DNA of 64,000 nt from Klebsormidium nitens. Taxonomy: Eukaryota; Streptophyta; Klebsormidiophyceae; Klebsormidiales; Klebsormidiaceae. Location of the stretch: positions 1-64,000 of the forward strand of contig DF236984.1 in NCBI GenBank assembly GCA_000708835.1, read 5' to 3'. Both the position numbers and the translations under genes were made by a program. Shown piece by piece: positions 12,461 through 28,290 of this stretch (position 1 is the stretch's first letter; each line of letters starts with the position of its first letter). The notes beneath the pieces are model-generated. The model searched no databases and was not told where the DNA came from. It saw nothing but the letters and a program-made list of their open reading frames with translations.

Positions 12461-12886
12461 ATATCATTAATATAGTACTATGCGCATTCTGTACACTTCC
12501 GAATCCTTGTTGTGCATGTTCTGGCAATCGCCAAGCTGTCATGTGCATGGTGCAAACCACATGCCCAGCCTAGCCGGCCGCCGGGTCCGAACTTATCGCA
12601 TAACCATTAGCGTATTCAGCGCAGGCCGGGCTCGAGTCCTGCCTTGAGTCAAATGTTGATCAACCCAATAGGCCGCACGTCCAACATACCATCAATGATT
12701 CATGAGTTACCGTACTTATGGCAGGATATTTTGCACCACCGCAATTTAAAGGGCTCCCACAGAATCAGGTGTGCGTTCCTTAGGAGTCAAGTGTTGCCAC
12801 TACAAGACCTGAAGATGTGATCGCGCCAACGCCCGATCTAGTCATCGGTGCACCAAGAGACCCTCGCCTAGCCAACGACACTCCGA

Positions 12887-15800
12887 TCAGGGCCCCTGCT
12901 TGCTCCGCTTTGCCGCCACGATCCTATCTATCACACTCGGTTCCAGGGGCGTCGGGTCGAGGCACCTCTCCGCAGCCGCGGTGCAAACTTCGTCCAATAG
13001 CGTATCCGCTACCGTCTCGTCGTCCATGTAATCCCGTAGCGGCGCGCGCAAGTACTGCGTATCTAGCTGGATCTGCTGGAAGCCGCTGCGGCTGAACGTC
13101 TCGAGGCGGACAAACTCCTCGAAGCTTTTGAGGACGATCTTGACGATGGCGGAGAGAACGCTCGACTGCGTGTACTCGATCTTGGTGAACAGCTCCACCC
13201 TGAGACGAAACGTGAGCAAATGGTTCAGTCTTTTCATGCCCGGTCTTCGATGAGAGAATATACAAGCTGTAATGCTCGGTTGTACGTGAAGGAGTGCTTG
13301 ACAAGGAACTAGAAAGCGCATCTTCTTTGATCGGAGCACTGCCTAAGTTCGCTAAAAGACATTGAGCCAACGCACACGATAGTCCGCAGACTGCGCTGAT
13401 CCTTGCGTGACAGTTCTTCCGTTTCAATTCTCGTTTCTAAGACTTATACGCACTCCTGAATCCTTCGAACGCTGCTGCGTGCTCGTTATAGAATGACGAC
13501 GAGGTCACGGGAGGGGAACAAATGTCCCTCGAGCACTGGCTACCCGTAGTCGGTTCGATGATACGGTATCAGGCTCCTTTCAAACGAACAAAGCTGTCAA
13601 AGTCAATTCAGAAACGACTTCCTTCCCCTGAACCCCTACAGCCAAACTTTTGTCATGAAAATGGAATCGATGTCGTGCTCAATATTGTGGGACCCACGTT
13701 TAGAAGGGGAAATGGACATGATACAAAATGGATATGAGCAGCAAAGGGAAAAGAACAGGCTGCAAACACGAACAGTTTCGCCACGTCTCGCTCCAGATTC
13801 CTATTTTGGCTGCGCTACAGGCACCAGCGCCCACTGATGCGCGCTCTAAGAAGAAAGAACAGACAAAGAAGGCGCGAAAGAGGAAAAATAAAAGTAGAAA
13901 GTCAAGTAGCAAAAGGAAGCTCATTTTTGACGGAACAGTTTCGCGACGTCTCGCTCCAGGATCGGACTCCGGCTGTGCTGTGTGGTCACCAGCGCCCGAT
14001 GATGCGCGCTTTGTTATCAAAGAATAGATAAAAAAGATAGAAGACAGAAAAGGGGAACAGAAAGTCAAGCTAGCAAGAAAAGCTAACTTTTGACGGAACA
14101 GTTTCGCCTCACTCGCTCCAGGATCCGGCTCCGGTTGTGCTGTGTGGGCACCAGCGCTTGATGATGCGCGCTTTGAGATCAAAGAAGAGATAAAGAAAGC
14201 GGGGGGGGAAATCCGGAAACAGGAAGTCAAGTTGGCAAAAAGAGCTTGCTTTTGACGGAACAGTTGCGCCACGTCTCGCTCCAAGATCCTGCTCCGGCTG
14301 CGCTGCTCGGGCGCCATCCAATGCCAGTCAGCGCTTTTACAATCAAGGAAGGAAGAACAGAAACGAAAAAACGAAAGCATGAACCACTGGCCAAGAGAAT
14401 TTTTAGATAATTCAGAGTCCAACATCAGAAGCTCACTTTTGACGGAACAGTTTCGCTACGTCTCGCTCCAAGATCCTGCTCCGGCTGCGCTGCGTGGGCG
14501 CCATTCGCCGCTGCTCGGCGCTCGGGGGAGTGCTCCGGGCGACCGCGCTTCCGCTGTTGGTCCGCCGGTGGGTCGCCTTTTCGCCCGCGTCCAAAAGCTG
14601 ACGGACGTCCGATTGGATGGCCTCCACTTCTTGCAGGAGCAGGTCGGCGACCATGCGCACATCGCGGGGCTCCTTCGCCTGCAAGAACGGGGTTCATCAT
14701 TAGGATTAGGGTTGTGTTAGGAATATTTTCTAACAATGTTTCGCTTAGCGTCCAAAAGCTGCCGGACGTCCGACTCGATGGCCTCCACTTCTTGCAGGAG
14801 CAGATCAGCGACCATGCGCACGTCGCGGGGCTCCTTGCCCGCAACACCGTGTTTAGGATCAGCTTAAGGCTGACTTTGAGGGTAGTTACAGAATGTGATT
14901 GAGTCAGGATTCATAATGTTTTTTGGTTAACGTCCAGGGATGTCGGACATCCAGTTGGATTGGCATCCGCCGGACAAGCATTTTGGCAACAACAAGCACA
15001 TTGCGATGCTCATTACCTGACGTATGAAATCAAATTCAGATGAAAAGTGGGCGATTTGCAGTTGGGTTAGGCTTGAGTTGGTACACAAATGCTGTTGGGC
15101 GATGGATCAAAGCCTCGAGTCGGGGCGCCTTTGCCTGCTCGGAAGCCACTCAGAATGGTGCAAATATCAGGGGACCCGCTTGCAAATATCAGGGGACCCG
15201 CTAGACCTGGGGTTGGTGGTAGGTTGACTTTCACATTGAAGGGTCATCAGGATTAACGAGCTCGCTTGAGAAGAAGCAAGATAATGAAGAGGACCGTAGT
15301 TGTCACCTTGAGCCAGTTCGGTGTCTCGACGCTCTTTCGCACCAGCAGCGTCAGCTTCTTGATTTGCAGGTTGACGTATTGCTGGAGCAGCCGCTCGCCC
15401 GCCGCACGGAACAGCCGCGCAAACTCGGACGGGAGGAACGACGGTCGTTCCTTGTGCGCGGAACCCCCAACGAACTTTCGTGCGAGAGACTGCGGCAGGA
15501 AGAAAGAAGTTGCTGTGACGACTGTGACGAGTGACGACGTGGGCGCACTTTCCGATGTTGGAGGGCAGGGTGTAAATCTGGTCGTGCTGCAAGGATCCTA
15601 CCAAGCAGCTTGTACGTCCAACCCCTACACTTCTTAAGACACTGCAAACTTCCCAGGGAAGCTTCTCAGAGCGGATGACTTCGGTGAAAATTATTTCAAG
15701 CGGAACCAACCCCAAGTTCACATCCCTTTGAAAATTGTGCGAGTGAGGAAACTAACGTCATCGGGTTGACGCCTTTCAATGCCATTAACCAGATTCTTCT

Positions 15801-18800
15801 TGAAGCTAGTAGGCTTTACTGGACTCTGGCTTGACCCGTCCGCATTGCACTGACATCCTGAATAGATTCCCCACCAAGGTCAACAGACTGCTTAATCTTT
15901 GTGAAATAGAGCGTACCTCAGTGACTCGGGGGAGGCCTTGCGCGTCCACAGCAACGCAAAGGCGGGCGAGGAGCAGCACCAGCCCGGGAGACGGCGCGGC
16001 ACCGGAACTTGCAGCCGCGCCTGGGGAGAAAGAGTTAGCGTCACTTTCATATTTCTGCCGAGGCGTCTAAGAGAGCAGTCTGTCTATAGCTGTGCTTGTT
16101 TCTCGCCCATTGTCGTGACGAACATTCCGGAATGTGTTCCTTCTCCGCCTAAATGGAGCGAATGACAATCGGAACAACGTCGTGATGTCTCTGAAATAAC
16201 GTCCGCATCTCACCGGAGTAACGCGCTGCCTTTCAGAGCCTGGACATGGCATACATGCATGGGCATCGCAAATGTGAGTCGATCCGCCTTTCAGTACAAC
16301 GAGGAAGTAACCACATGGTCAAGGGCGTCTGCGCGTGCTTTCACAACCAGTGTGGACGGCCGTTCCACATTCACTAACGAGGCGTGTCAAGACGTGCTCC
16401 GTGCCGGAAAACTACTCTGTCCTCGACAGAACGACCGAAGAAAGAAGGTCCAGTAGCAGAACTCATGCAGCTAGATTGGGGTAGTGCCTCACTTCCAGAG
16501 GGCCCTGGGCTAGGGGTTGGGGCGCGGGCAGGGTCCTCCGCCCCGTTACCAAGCGAAAGGAACGTGTCGTGGAGAGACTGGAACAGCTGTTGGAATTTGG
16601 ACTGCAGGCACAGACAACCCGAATAAAGTGAGGGTTAACAACAACTGAATCTCGTGTCCCAACTGAGAAACTCGTGAGCCAATTGCCTTGGTGAAACTCG
16701 AGGCAAGCGTCGCAAGCCCTTGGGCTCGTAGCTTCCTTTTAAGAATTGTAGGAAAGCCAGCAATCAAGTCAGTGTTTGCAATTTCGAACTCCGGGTCGGT
16801 TTCTGAACCAAGCCTTTTTCTTGCAAATGGTGTTCAACTTCTTGTAGGGTCAATAGTGGATACCAATCATTGAGCGCTGGTACTTTTCAACAAGATCCTC
16901 AAAAAGTCATGACTCGATCTTACAAAAATCATCTGAATCATGAAGGGGTCAGTAAACGGAACAGCATCCCGAAGTTCAAAGGCTACGAACTTTGGAGGAT
17001 GATTCTAGCAAGAAGCAGGGCACACGATAGGGCCATTCTATCTTGAGGTATAAAATTATTCGACGACGAGAGAAAGATCAAAACAACGGACATCGACAGA
17101 TGCAATGAGGCGCACATGATGCCCACACAAATGAATTCGAGAACGGAAAACGGAGACGAGAAAAAAAGGGCCCCCTTTTCTTAAGGACCAGCACCGTCCC
17201 GCAAACGGCGACCAGAGCCATAGCCCGGAAGTGAAGAATTATAATCAAAACAACCTGCTTTAGGTCCACGCACTCCTTTCTTCAGCTGGCCAGCCGCTGA
17301 TGCAAAGGGAAACGGAAAGCGGAACACGGGAGACGACAACGGAAAAAGAGATCGGAACCATGGGTCCTTTGGCTATCCACTCCCATTTTGGAACTCACCT
17401 GCACGAGGTCAGCGTATTCCTCTTTCCAGCTCGATAGCAGCTGCACCCCATCGTCCAGCAACACTTCGACGTCCTGAACGACCTCGATGCTCCCCTGGAG
17501 AAGCGCGTGAGTGGCGGCCTCGAGCCCAGTAGAAAGGTTCGTCGCTGATTGAGACAAGACACGTACAAATTCCTTGAGTGGAACAAAAGACTCTTTGGAA
17601 AGACTCGGAAAGGTTGTGTCGCTGGACGAGACAACCCCTCACGCCTTGCGGAAAGCTTTGTCACTAAAGCAAAGAAGAAAACAGTCTGGAGCCCGGCGGA
17701 AAGGTTTGCCGCTGAACGAACGAGGAAAGGAGTCTCCAAGCCTAAGAAGAGGTTTCGGCGCTAAAGGAAAGAAGAAAACGTCTCGTGGACTGTTGAAAGG
17801 TTCATATTGGAGCATCATAAGATGCTCAAAGGAGAAACCTTTTCCAAACCTCGTGATAAAATCCCAATGACACACTCAAGCTTTTCCTCAGTATAGGTGG
17901 CCCAGTCACACGCCTGTCGGAGCACAAGCGGCAGCTCAAAAACGGTGGGCTGGTTTCAAACGATCCCCGACTGAAGCCAAAGTGTGTGAGGTTCAAAAGG
18001 TTCAAAAGTGAGGTTCCCCGACTTACCAAAGGGAAGGGTGAGACTGCTTGAATCAAACTCAACACTGTGCTTTACCTTGCTCGGTCGGCGACCCTGCCAC
18101 GCTCGTGCTCGCCAGTGCTGACGATAGGATGCGCTCTTGGAGGGACGAGAAAATGCTGGCAACGTGGTCCTCCACGGCCCGCCGCGCCGCCTGCGGGACC
18201 GAGCAAAATTACAACATCCCCTCAGGAGGCGCAGGTTCAGGATGCGGACCGTAACGAGAAGGAGACACTCCAAAGACTACCTGGACTTTCTTTCGTCGTA
18301 TCAGTCTCTAAAGTGCAAAATATGGTCTGCGTCCTTGCTTTTTTATTAGTTTTGCAGTGCGCGGAGCAGTTTGACGCTGTGAGATAACAGGATCAAAGGG
18401 AGATTTTGAGTACGTACAGAAGCAACAAACTGATTCACAAAAGACTTCGACACAGAAAGCGGGGTAAGCAGCGGCAACTAACATAGTGTTGCCCGGCTTC
18501 GACAGGCGCAGGTAGGAAGGAAGGTGCAAAGGAAATAGAATCCGAAACCCTTAAATATTAGCGGAAGCTGTAATCTGCTGGAGTCTTTTCCTCTTCATTA
18601 CGTAGAAGCGAGGAAACTTTAGCCACCCATAAGCGCAAAGGCAGGAGTGCGTACCTCCGCCGCCTTCTTATATAAGCCGGCATCCGGCACGACGTCGTGC
18701 ATCAGGTGCGTGTCGTCCGATAGCGTTTTGATGGCGGCGACCAGATCCGCGGCCCGGGGGGTCCCCGCGGCTGGCTGCAGAGCCCCCTGGACGTGGCTGA

Positions 18801-21800
18801 AATACTCGCGGTACAGCTCTTGGGTCTTCTCAGTGAGCTGCGCCTCCGCCCGCGGGAAGAGCGTACGGAACGTGGAGGCGGTCCGGGTGAAGTCCTCGAT
18901 GAACGCCTGCACGAAAGTATTCGAACAATCTGACAAATTGTGGATGTACTTGGAGAAGGCACTTTGAAAGCGACTTAGTAAAGCTCAAACGCGCTTGAGT
19001 GGATACTGGTGAAGGCTTGAAAAAATCGGTTGCATTCTTACTCGATTCTCTAGTGGACGCATGCGAAGGGGACAAAGTTCGCGTAGAATGTTGCATTCTT
19101 TGCTGGCTACTGATTGGCGTCCAACGATTTCTCTAGAAAGTGGGAGGATGGTAGTCTCGATCATTGACGACAAGAGCTCAACTAGACAACTTACTTGCAT
19201 TCCTTTCAACAGTGCGTGCCAGAAACTTGTCTCGTAGCTCAGGATAGGACGCCAGTTCAAAGACTCGGTAGCTTACACTTCTTCAAAAACGGTGAGGCAC
19301 CAGACGAATTGTCTCTCACGTAAGAAGAGTTTCAGGGTAAAGTTCGAAGACCCAAGAGGAGAACCGCTCGCCTTGTTAGCGTTCAACTGGGTAGTTCTTG
19401 GCGTCGCTGGGTCTTCTGCGCTGACGGCAGCGGCCGCCTTTGCTGCCGTCACGTCCTGCAGTTCTTGCAGCAGACGTTTCCAGTGGCGGGCCAAGAAGTC
19501 TTCTTGGAGCTGGTCCACCTGCGGAAATGGATGCAAGACCGGCTGATGGGGTATTCGCACTCAGGATTTCTATGGCTTGGTTCGGACACTTTGAGAGCAA
19601 CATCGGTTTTGAATCGAGTCGATCTGTACTCAGGTAAGCCCCATGCTTCGGTACGGGCTTTGGTAATTGATGTATTTGCGTATCGGTTTTGAATCGAGGC
19701 GACATCAAATCCAATCAGCCTCGGGCTCGATTTCTCGGGCCCGAAGATCATGATGGAGTCGACGGTACTCGGGCCCGAAAGTAAACCAATGCAAAGGTAA
19801 GGGTCAAAATCGAGCCCGATCTTTCTCGAGTGGTCGTTTCCATTATGTGCGCAAAACACAGTCCAAACACCCATTGTAAGGAAGATCCAATACAGACCAC
19901 GCAAAAACCGCATTAGAATGGCTCGAGGAACAACGAAGATGCACAACCCTCCCGTCCGGTTACTGACTTTCGCAAGTTGAACGCCTCAAATGTCTCGTTT
20001 GTGGTACGGTCTTTGCGGGGTTGCTCAAACCCGTCCTTCCAAAGTTTGCGACCCGTCCAAAATCATATGGTAGCGATGCAGGTTCGAGCATCGCAGAGTT
20101 CTGATCCTGCTAAAATTCCGTCGCGCTTTTTCCTTCTGGCCTCTAAAACGCCAGATGATTGTTCACCGAACGTTCCCGGTCCTCCCGACTGAAACAACCG
20201 GAAACATTTCTTCCTTCGCTCTGTCTTTCCGAGCAAAGACTTCTTACGGGCTGATTGAGCTGCTCGAGCAATCAGACGGCCTCCGCTCAATCGTCATTGT
20301 TTGCAGCCACCTCACAGTTACAAACCGACCACGGTCTAGACGCCACAAAGAACCAAGGGATATCCGAGGAGTTATCCCCAAAGCTCATGGATGTTTTGTT
20401 ACTAACCGGTTGGTTTAGCTGCTCGAGCAACTGGACGGCCTCCGCTCGATCGTCATTGTCTGCAGCATCCGACACAATGAGGGCCTCCATCTGGCGGATG
20501 ACTTTCTCCATCACCTCCTCCGACTCGTCTTTACACGACTGGAACGAGGAGTCCCCGTACTTCTGCGAGGGGTAGACGACGACGTCAGTGGATCAGGTTA
20601 GGGCTGGCAGGGTCGGCTCCAAGGAGAACGAGGCAACCTAGGACAGAACAGTACTTATGGTTTCTCCAAACGTGCCGGCTTCTTCTTCGGAGCACAGAAA
20701 GCCCTGACAAAGACCTAAAAATGTATGCAGAGAGATATATGCGTGTAGGAAGCTGTGAAAAGAAGGCAGACTAGATGGCTTGCTTGGCAGGTATGGTTAG
20801 GAGCCCCGAAGGGACGCCATGAACACCATGGAAAGAAAGTAAACTCGCAGCATTTTCTCTTTCGACCCACGCTTTGGACGTTCAGAATTCAGTTCCAAAT
20901 TGATCTCTGAGGTCTTGAGAAGGTACTCCTAAGCTTCAGCCGTGCCGCACGGCGGCAATTGGCCCCTGCACAGGTTTCCAAGCTACTTACGTTCAGGATG
21001 GGCAGCGCTCCAACATAGTACTTGACTGCCTGGGCATATGCCTTGTGCTCGAGGCATTTGTGAAGCCGTTTTGGGAGGTCGAAGACAAACTGCAAGCGGC
21101 AGAGAAAGAGACGGATCAAGATGCAGCTAGAATGCGCAGCAAGTAGCCAACAGAAGCGACTTCCTACGACCTATACATATCCCTTGTATTTTTTGAAGCG
21201 ACGGCCATCTCAATCTCCATCATCAGCTTCGTTACGAGCTGCTTACAACCTTGACAAGCAGAGGGTCTGAGTTCCATAAAAACTTGACCGTCGCTGACAA
21301 CAAAAGTGCCAGCAGTCCTGGATAGTGCACCTTGCGCCATCCAAGAGGGATGGCGAATGGGTACTTCGAGCCTTGAGAGTGTTTCCTAATATCGTAAAAC
21401 ATGGAATCTGACAACAAACAAAAAGGACGAATCCAAGTTCAAACTGAAAAGAGAAGCTACTCCTCATCAGCTTCAGAGTGCACTGGAGGGTACATCCGTC
21501 CATACCTGGACTTTGCGCAAAAGGCTTCGGGTCCCATTCAGCGACTCAATGCGCTCCCTCCGGGAGGACAGGTTGGTGTTCACACCATCGCTCTTTGAGC
21601 GCACCGAGGTTACCGTGCTGAGCAGCAGATCCATCTGGCTCTCCATCCCGCCTACATTTTCCTTCATCCTGCAATTGCAGTATGTCGATGTGAGCCTGAC
21701 ATGGTAGGACCTGGGGGACTCTTTGGACACCACGAAACTGGGCCTTGTCGCGAGAGAGTCAAAAGTGTCTGGCTTGACTAACACTGACCCTGCTTTCAAC

Positions 21801-23130
21801 ACCTTGAGCTAAGTGCATCTGCGCTTTGAAAGTCAACAATCACTAGCATCTGGCGCTGAATCCCCTCTCAAGTCCCTGTACAATGTCCACTTCGCCGAGC
21901 CCCAGGTCCAGATCTAGAGCACGATTTGCCTCCAGATGTTGCCTGCGGAGCTAATGAGGCACTCACTTAGACACTGGTCCACATTTCACCACAAGCATTC
22001 AAACTGCAAACTCCCACCCCCCATGTTCCAAGAGTAAGGCGCACCTGCGAATGGTGTCAGTCGCGCTGATAAACTTGTTGTAGTTCTCGTACACCAGCAT
22101 CTGCATATCACTGTCCAAGTTCTTGATCTCCGCCGCCATCTCGACGTGCTTGGAGAGCAGGCCCTCCAACCGGGTGCCTCGCAACTGCAGACAACGTCCT
22201 CAACACTCAGCAATAAAGACCTGTCCAATGACACGACTTCAGAGTGTTCCGATAATCACCGAATAGCTGAAGCCTTCATGTACCCGCACCTTAAGCAGGG
22301 CCGCTTCTCTTTCAATATTCTCTTACTTTATAACAGGAGGCCCTCTGAATGGTGCCTCCTAGCTGCAGATGATCACAGTACTATGCAGTCAGGAATTGAG
22401 CCCCCAATTCACACAATGCCACTGAAAGATGGCACCATTATGCGATATGGGCCTCGTTTCAACCCTCAGGCACAGAGAGAGTTTCAGATTTTTGAGCGCC
22501 TGTTGTCAATTGCCAAATTTATGATGCTTTTAAGATGACACACGCCTTGAGAAGTAGCCGCTTCAAATTAGAGTTTGACCAAGCTGCATCCAAGGCAATA
22601 GCGATGCGGCTTGCAGCTCAATCACTGTACGGCATTCTAGAAGGAAGATTTGGCAGCAGTTTCTGAGCTCATGAAGATGCGTGACAGCTGCGAAGTGTGC
22701 TCAATGCACGATTTCAAATGTGAGCATGATAAATGCTGTATCATCAATAGAGAGACACCCTGCTTTGAAAAAGCTGCCACTGGATCAACCAGAGAAGCTT
22801 CCCTCAGCCAGAGAGGAAAAGCTCTCCCAGTGAGCAGAAGAGCAAGAGCTTAAAGAAGGGGCGCTAAAGGAATCGCAAGATGTGCACAACAATATCCTTA
22901 ATATTGCATTCATTGAATCAGGATTCAATTAGGAACATACAAGGACTTCAGGTATTCCTCACCAGGCTAGCCACATATCTATCAGCATCAAACCCCTTCG
23001 AGTCAATGCCAACATAGCTCGGGGCCGCCCTGCCTTCTCCTGCTGATCCCTGCTCTGCAGGATCAGTGCCATAGTAGCTGCTGAGTAAGCTGCGCACCCG
23101 CTTGGCCTTGTCATCCAGATCCGAAGCCAT
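12887..23130 (-). CDS. VPS51: VPS51 subunit of GARP/EARP tethering complexes
   Basis: Fourteen exons in transcription order: 23130-22963, 22184-22045, 21668-21506, 21089-20991, 20562-20407, 19518-19320, 18929-18655, 18190-18076, 17544-17399, 16601-16493, 16020-15917, 15489-15307, 14678-14437 and 13199-12887. The predicted protein is 803 residues, close to plant VPS51 (UNHINGED). Recognisable stretches include [16 protein letters not shown] at the N-terminus, [16 protein letters not shown] and [16 protein letters not shown], then [29 protein letters not shown] and [18 protein letters not shown] lie at the C-terminus. VPS51 helps tether endosome-derived vesicles at the trans-Golgi. All junctions agree in phase except exon 6 to 7, where I chose the acceptor giving an exon start at 18929. 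An acceptor at 18907 would start the exon at 18906 and need a different exon 6 end. Several introns carry degraded copies of neighbouring exon edges. Confidence 0.93.
13765..14500 (-). repeat. Tandem relics of VPS51 exon 13 3' end
   Basis: A segment equivalent to the last 60-90 nt of exon 13 and its donor recurs four times in the downstream intron. Taking GACGGAACAG on the plus strand as anchor, copies lie at about 13765, 13929, 14092 and 14254, with the real exon at 14441. Spacing is 164, 163, 162 and 187 bp. The copies have accumulated substitutions and stops and lack consistent frames, so they are relics rather than exons. Confidence 0.85.
14678..14990 (-). repeat. Tandem relics of VPS51 exon 13 5' part
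   Basis: The 5' part of exon 13 (anchor CGTCCAAAAGCTG on the plus strand, real copy at 14588) recurs upstream of the exon in transcription. One well-preserved copy is at 14749 and one strongly degraded copy is at 14931. Spacing is 161 and 182 bp. The nearer copy still reads [19 protein letters not shown] but lacks a usable donor. Confidence 0.85.
15159..15202 (+). repeat. Perfect 22-bp tandem duplication
   Basis: A 22-bp unit beginning TGCAAATATCAGGGG is repeated exactly, head to tail, in VPS51 intron 12. The lack of any mismatch suggests a recent event. Confidence 0.95.
17544..17765 (-). repeat. Relics of VPS51 exon 9 acceptor end
   Basis: The acceptor and first bases of exon 9 recur in the upstream intron. 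Copies with the equivalent of the splice position are near 17621, 17662, 17711 and 17758, against the real boundary at 17544. Spacing is shorter and more variable (about 42-77 bp) than in the other arrays of this window. Confidence 0.65.
20240..20312 (-). repeat. Relic of VPS51 exon 5 3' end and donor
   Basis: A degraded copy of the last roughly 60 nt of exon 5, including a GTAAG donor after the codons for NQP, lies 159 bp downstream of the real donor (boundary 20248 against 20407). An in-frame TGA in the copy shows it is not an alternative exon in this frame. Confidence 0.85.
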
Positions 23131-24652
23131 GATCCCAAAATTCAACTGGTGTATGACAAACTTCGCTCTCTTTGCTGCTTCTAGCCCAGCTCAAAATGCC
23201 CTGCTCATACCTCCCTGCTGTTGTTTTGAAGCGTTGAACTTTCATGCAAAGCGTCCGACGACATTGTGATCAGCAATGCAACAGTGACACAGCAGGCAAC
23301 ATTGACACGACACGGACGTACGCGTAGGCAGCAACAGGTAACTTATTGCGCGCGTCACGAGTTACCCGGGCCCTTGCTTGTAGTTCCCATTCGGGTTATC
23401 CAAACCCGATCAACACAGCCGGCCTAAATGTGAACTGTGCGCTGTTAGTTGAGCCCGAAAACCCTGCGTCTAACCTGTCAAAATGGGACCAGCTCGGAGA
23501 AAAAGCTTGCAAATGTTTTTCCTTTCCTAGTTGCCAGCTGCCATGGCAACGTGATCGAGCCTGTGCAGAGCTCTGTGCGCAGCTGTGCGCTCCTAAGAGC
23601 ACGAAAAAGGTCCTAGGTGAACTCATAAAGCAGGGACGTTGCTTCATGGCTAAAGGATAGTTTGCAAAGACGGGGTTTGTTTGCTGTGCAGCGGCGCCGG
23701 TGCAATGCAGTACTTGGTGGTGAGTTTCTCATCATCCCCATGCTTTTATATCATGTCAAGATGCATCTGATGGCTGGGACTGAAAGGCTGGAAGGTGCAA
23801 AGGTGGTGCCCGAGGTGGTGCAGGAAGAAATGTCTTGTGAAAAGCTGCTGGTAAAAATGCTTTTACCAATTAAGGATGGCTCCCCTTTGCCTATCATATG
23901 TTCTCTCACAATGGTGACCATGTGCGAGCATCCGGAGAGTTGTAAAGAGGCGAACTGCTTAAGGCTCTGGCATCTCAAGACGTAGCAGATGTTGACTCAA
24001 TAAAAGGCCAAAACAAACAAGCAAATTGTCTTTTGACGCACTTCCCCGCTATGAAATTCATAGGTTTTCAAAAGGTGCTGATGGGCCTTTGTCAGTTGGT
24101 TGCTCCCCATAAACTTTCTCAACAAGCCTGAGCAAATTTGCGTACAGCAGCTTCGGCCCAAAGAGTGGTTCGATTTTTTGTCAATGAAGCTGAAGAAAGG
24201 CCATTGCTTGGAGATAAAGTGTTCTTTTTGCAAGCACATCCTGCAAAATCAGTGTCCTCACCTCCAGTGCAGCAACGTTCATCAAAGTGAGGGGCATCAC
24301 CCCCCCGGCTCACCTGCCCCCATTTCCCTGTGCAGTACACCGATTCCAACAAGTGCCAGAAGAAAAGCAAAGAAGAAGACATTGTAGAGAATCTCTGCTT
24401 CATATTGCCGCAATCCAAGTCACCTACAGCTCGATTGCCAACCTACCGTATCTTCTTCAGAAGTATAATCTAGAGGGTCTCTAATACATCATGATCTAGC
24501 CCCTGAGCGTGTAGTAGACCTCAGTCGCTTGCACAGTAGCAGCGCCGATAGCCTCCTCTGCACAGCCGCCAGTTATTCAGCGTCATCAAAAGGAAGTTTT
24601 TGGACTGCCATTGAGTAGGATAAGAAAGGGACAGAAGTGAGGGAGCACTGGC
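23131..24652. other. Divergent spacer between VPS51 and BUD32
   Basis: About 1.5 kb separates the two start codons. It must hold both promoters. Short open stretches near 23660-23985 and 24100-24390 lack recognisable family motifs or a matched splice-site series, so I do not call a gene. Confidence 0.45.

Positions 24653-28290
<3,638 letters not shown>

Larger units (their letters stand above)
11513..12886. other. Unannotated spacer with paired hairpins
   Basis: This separates the hydrolase gene from the convergent 3' end of VPS51. No coding exon is supported. It contains two adjacent strong inverted repeats at 12367-12460, listed separately. Confidence 0.45.

Noticed and set aside
14749-14848. 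Upstream copy of VPS51 exon 13 as a mutually exclusive exon
   Set aside because: It covers only the 5' part, has no usable donor at its end and its acceptor is altered, so it is treated as a relic.
22235-22860. Open stretches on the plus strand inside VPS51 intron 1
   Set aside because: No recognisable domain, no consistent splice series and no terminal repeats. A degraded mobile element is possible but cannot be supported.
23660-24390. Two 95-107-codon open frames between VPS51 and BUD32
   Set aside because: No family motifs, no matched donors or acceptors and uneven composition. Most likely chance frames.
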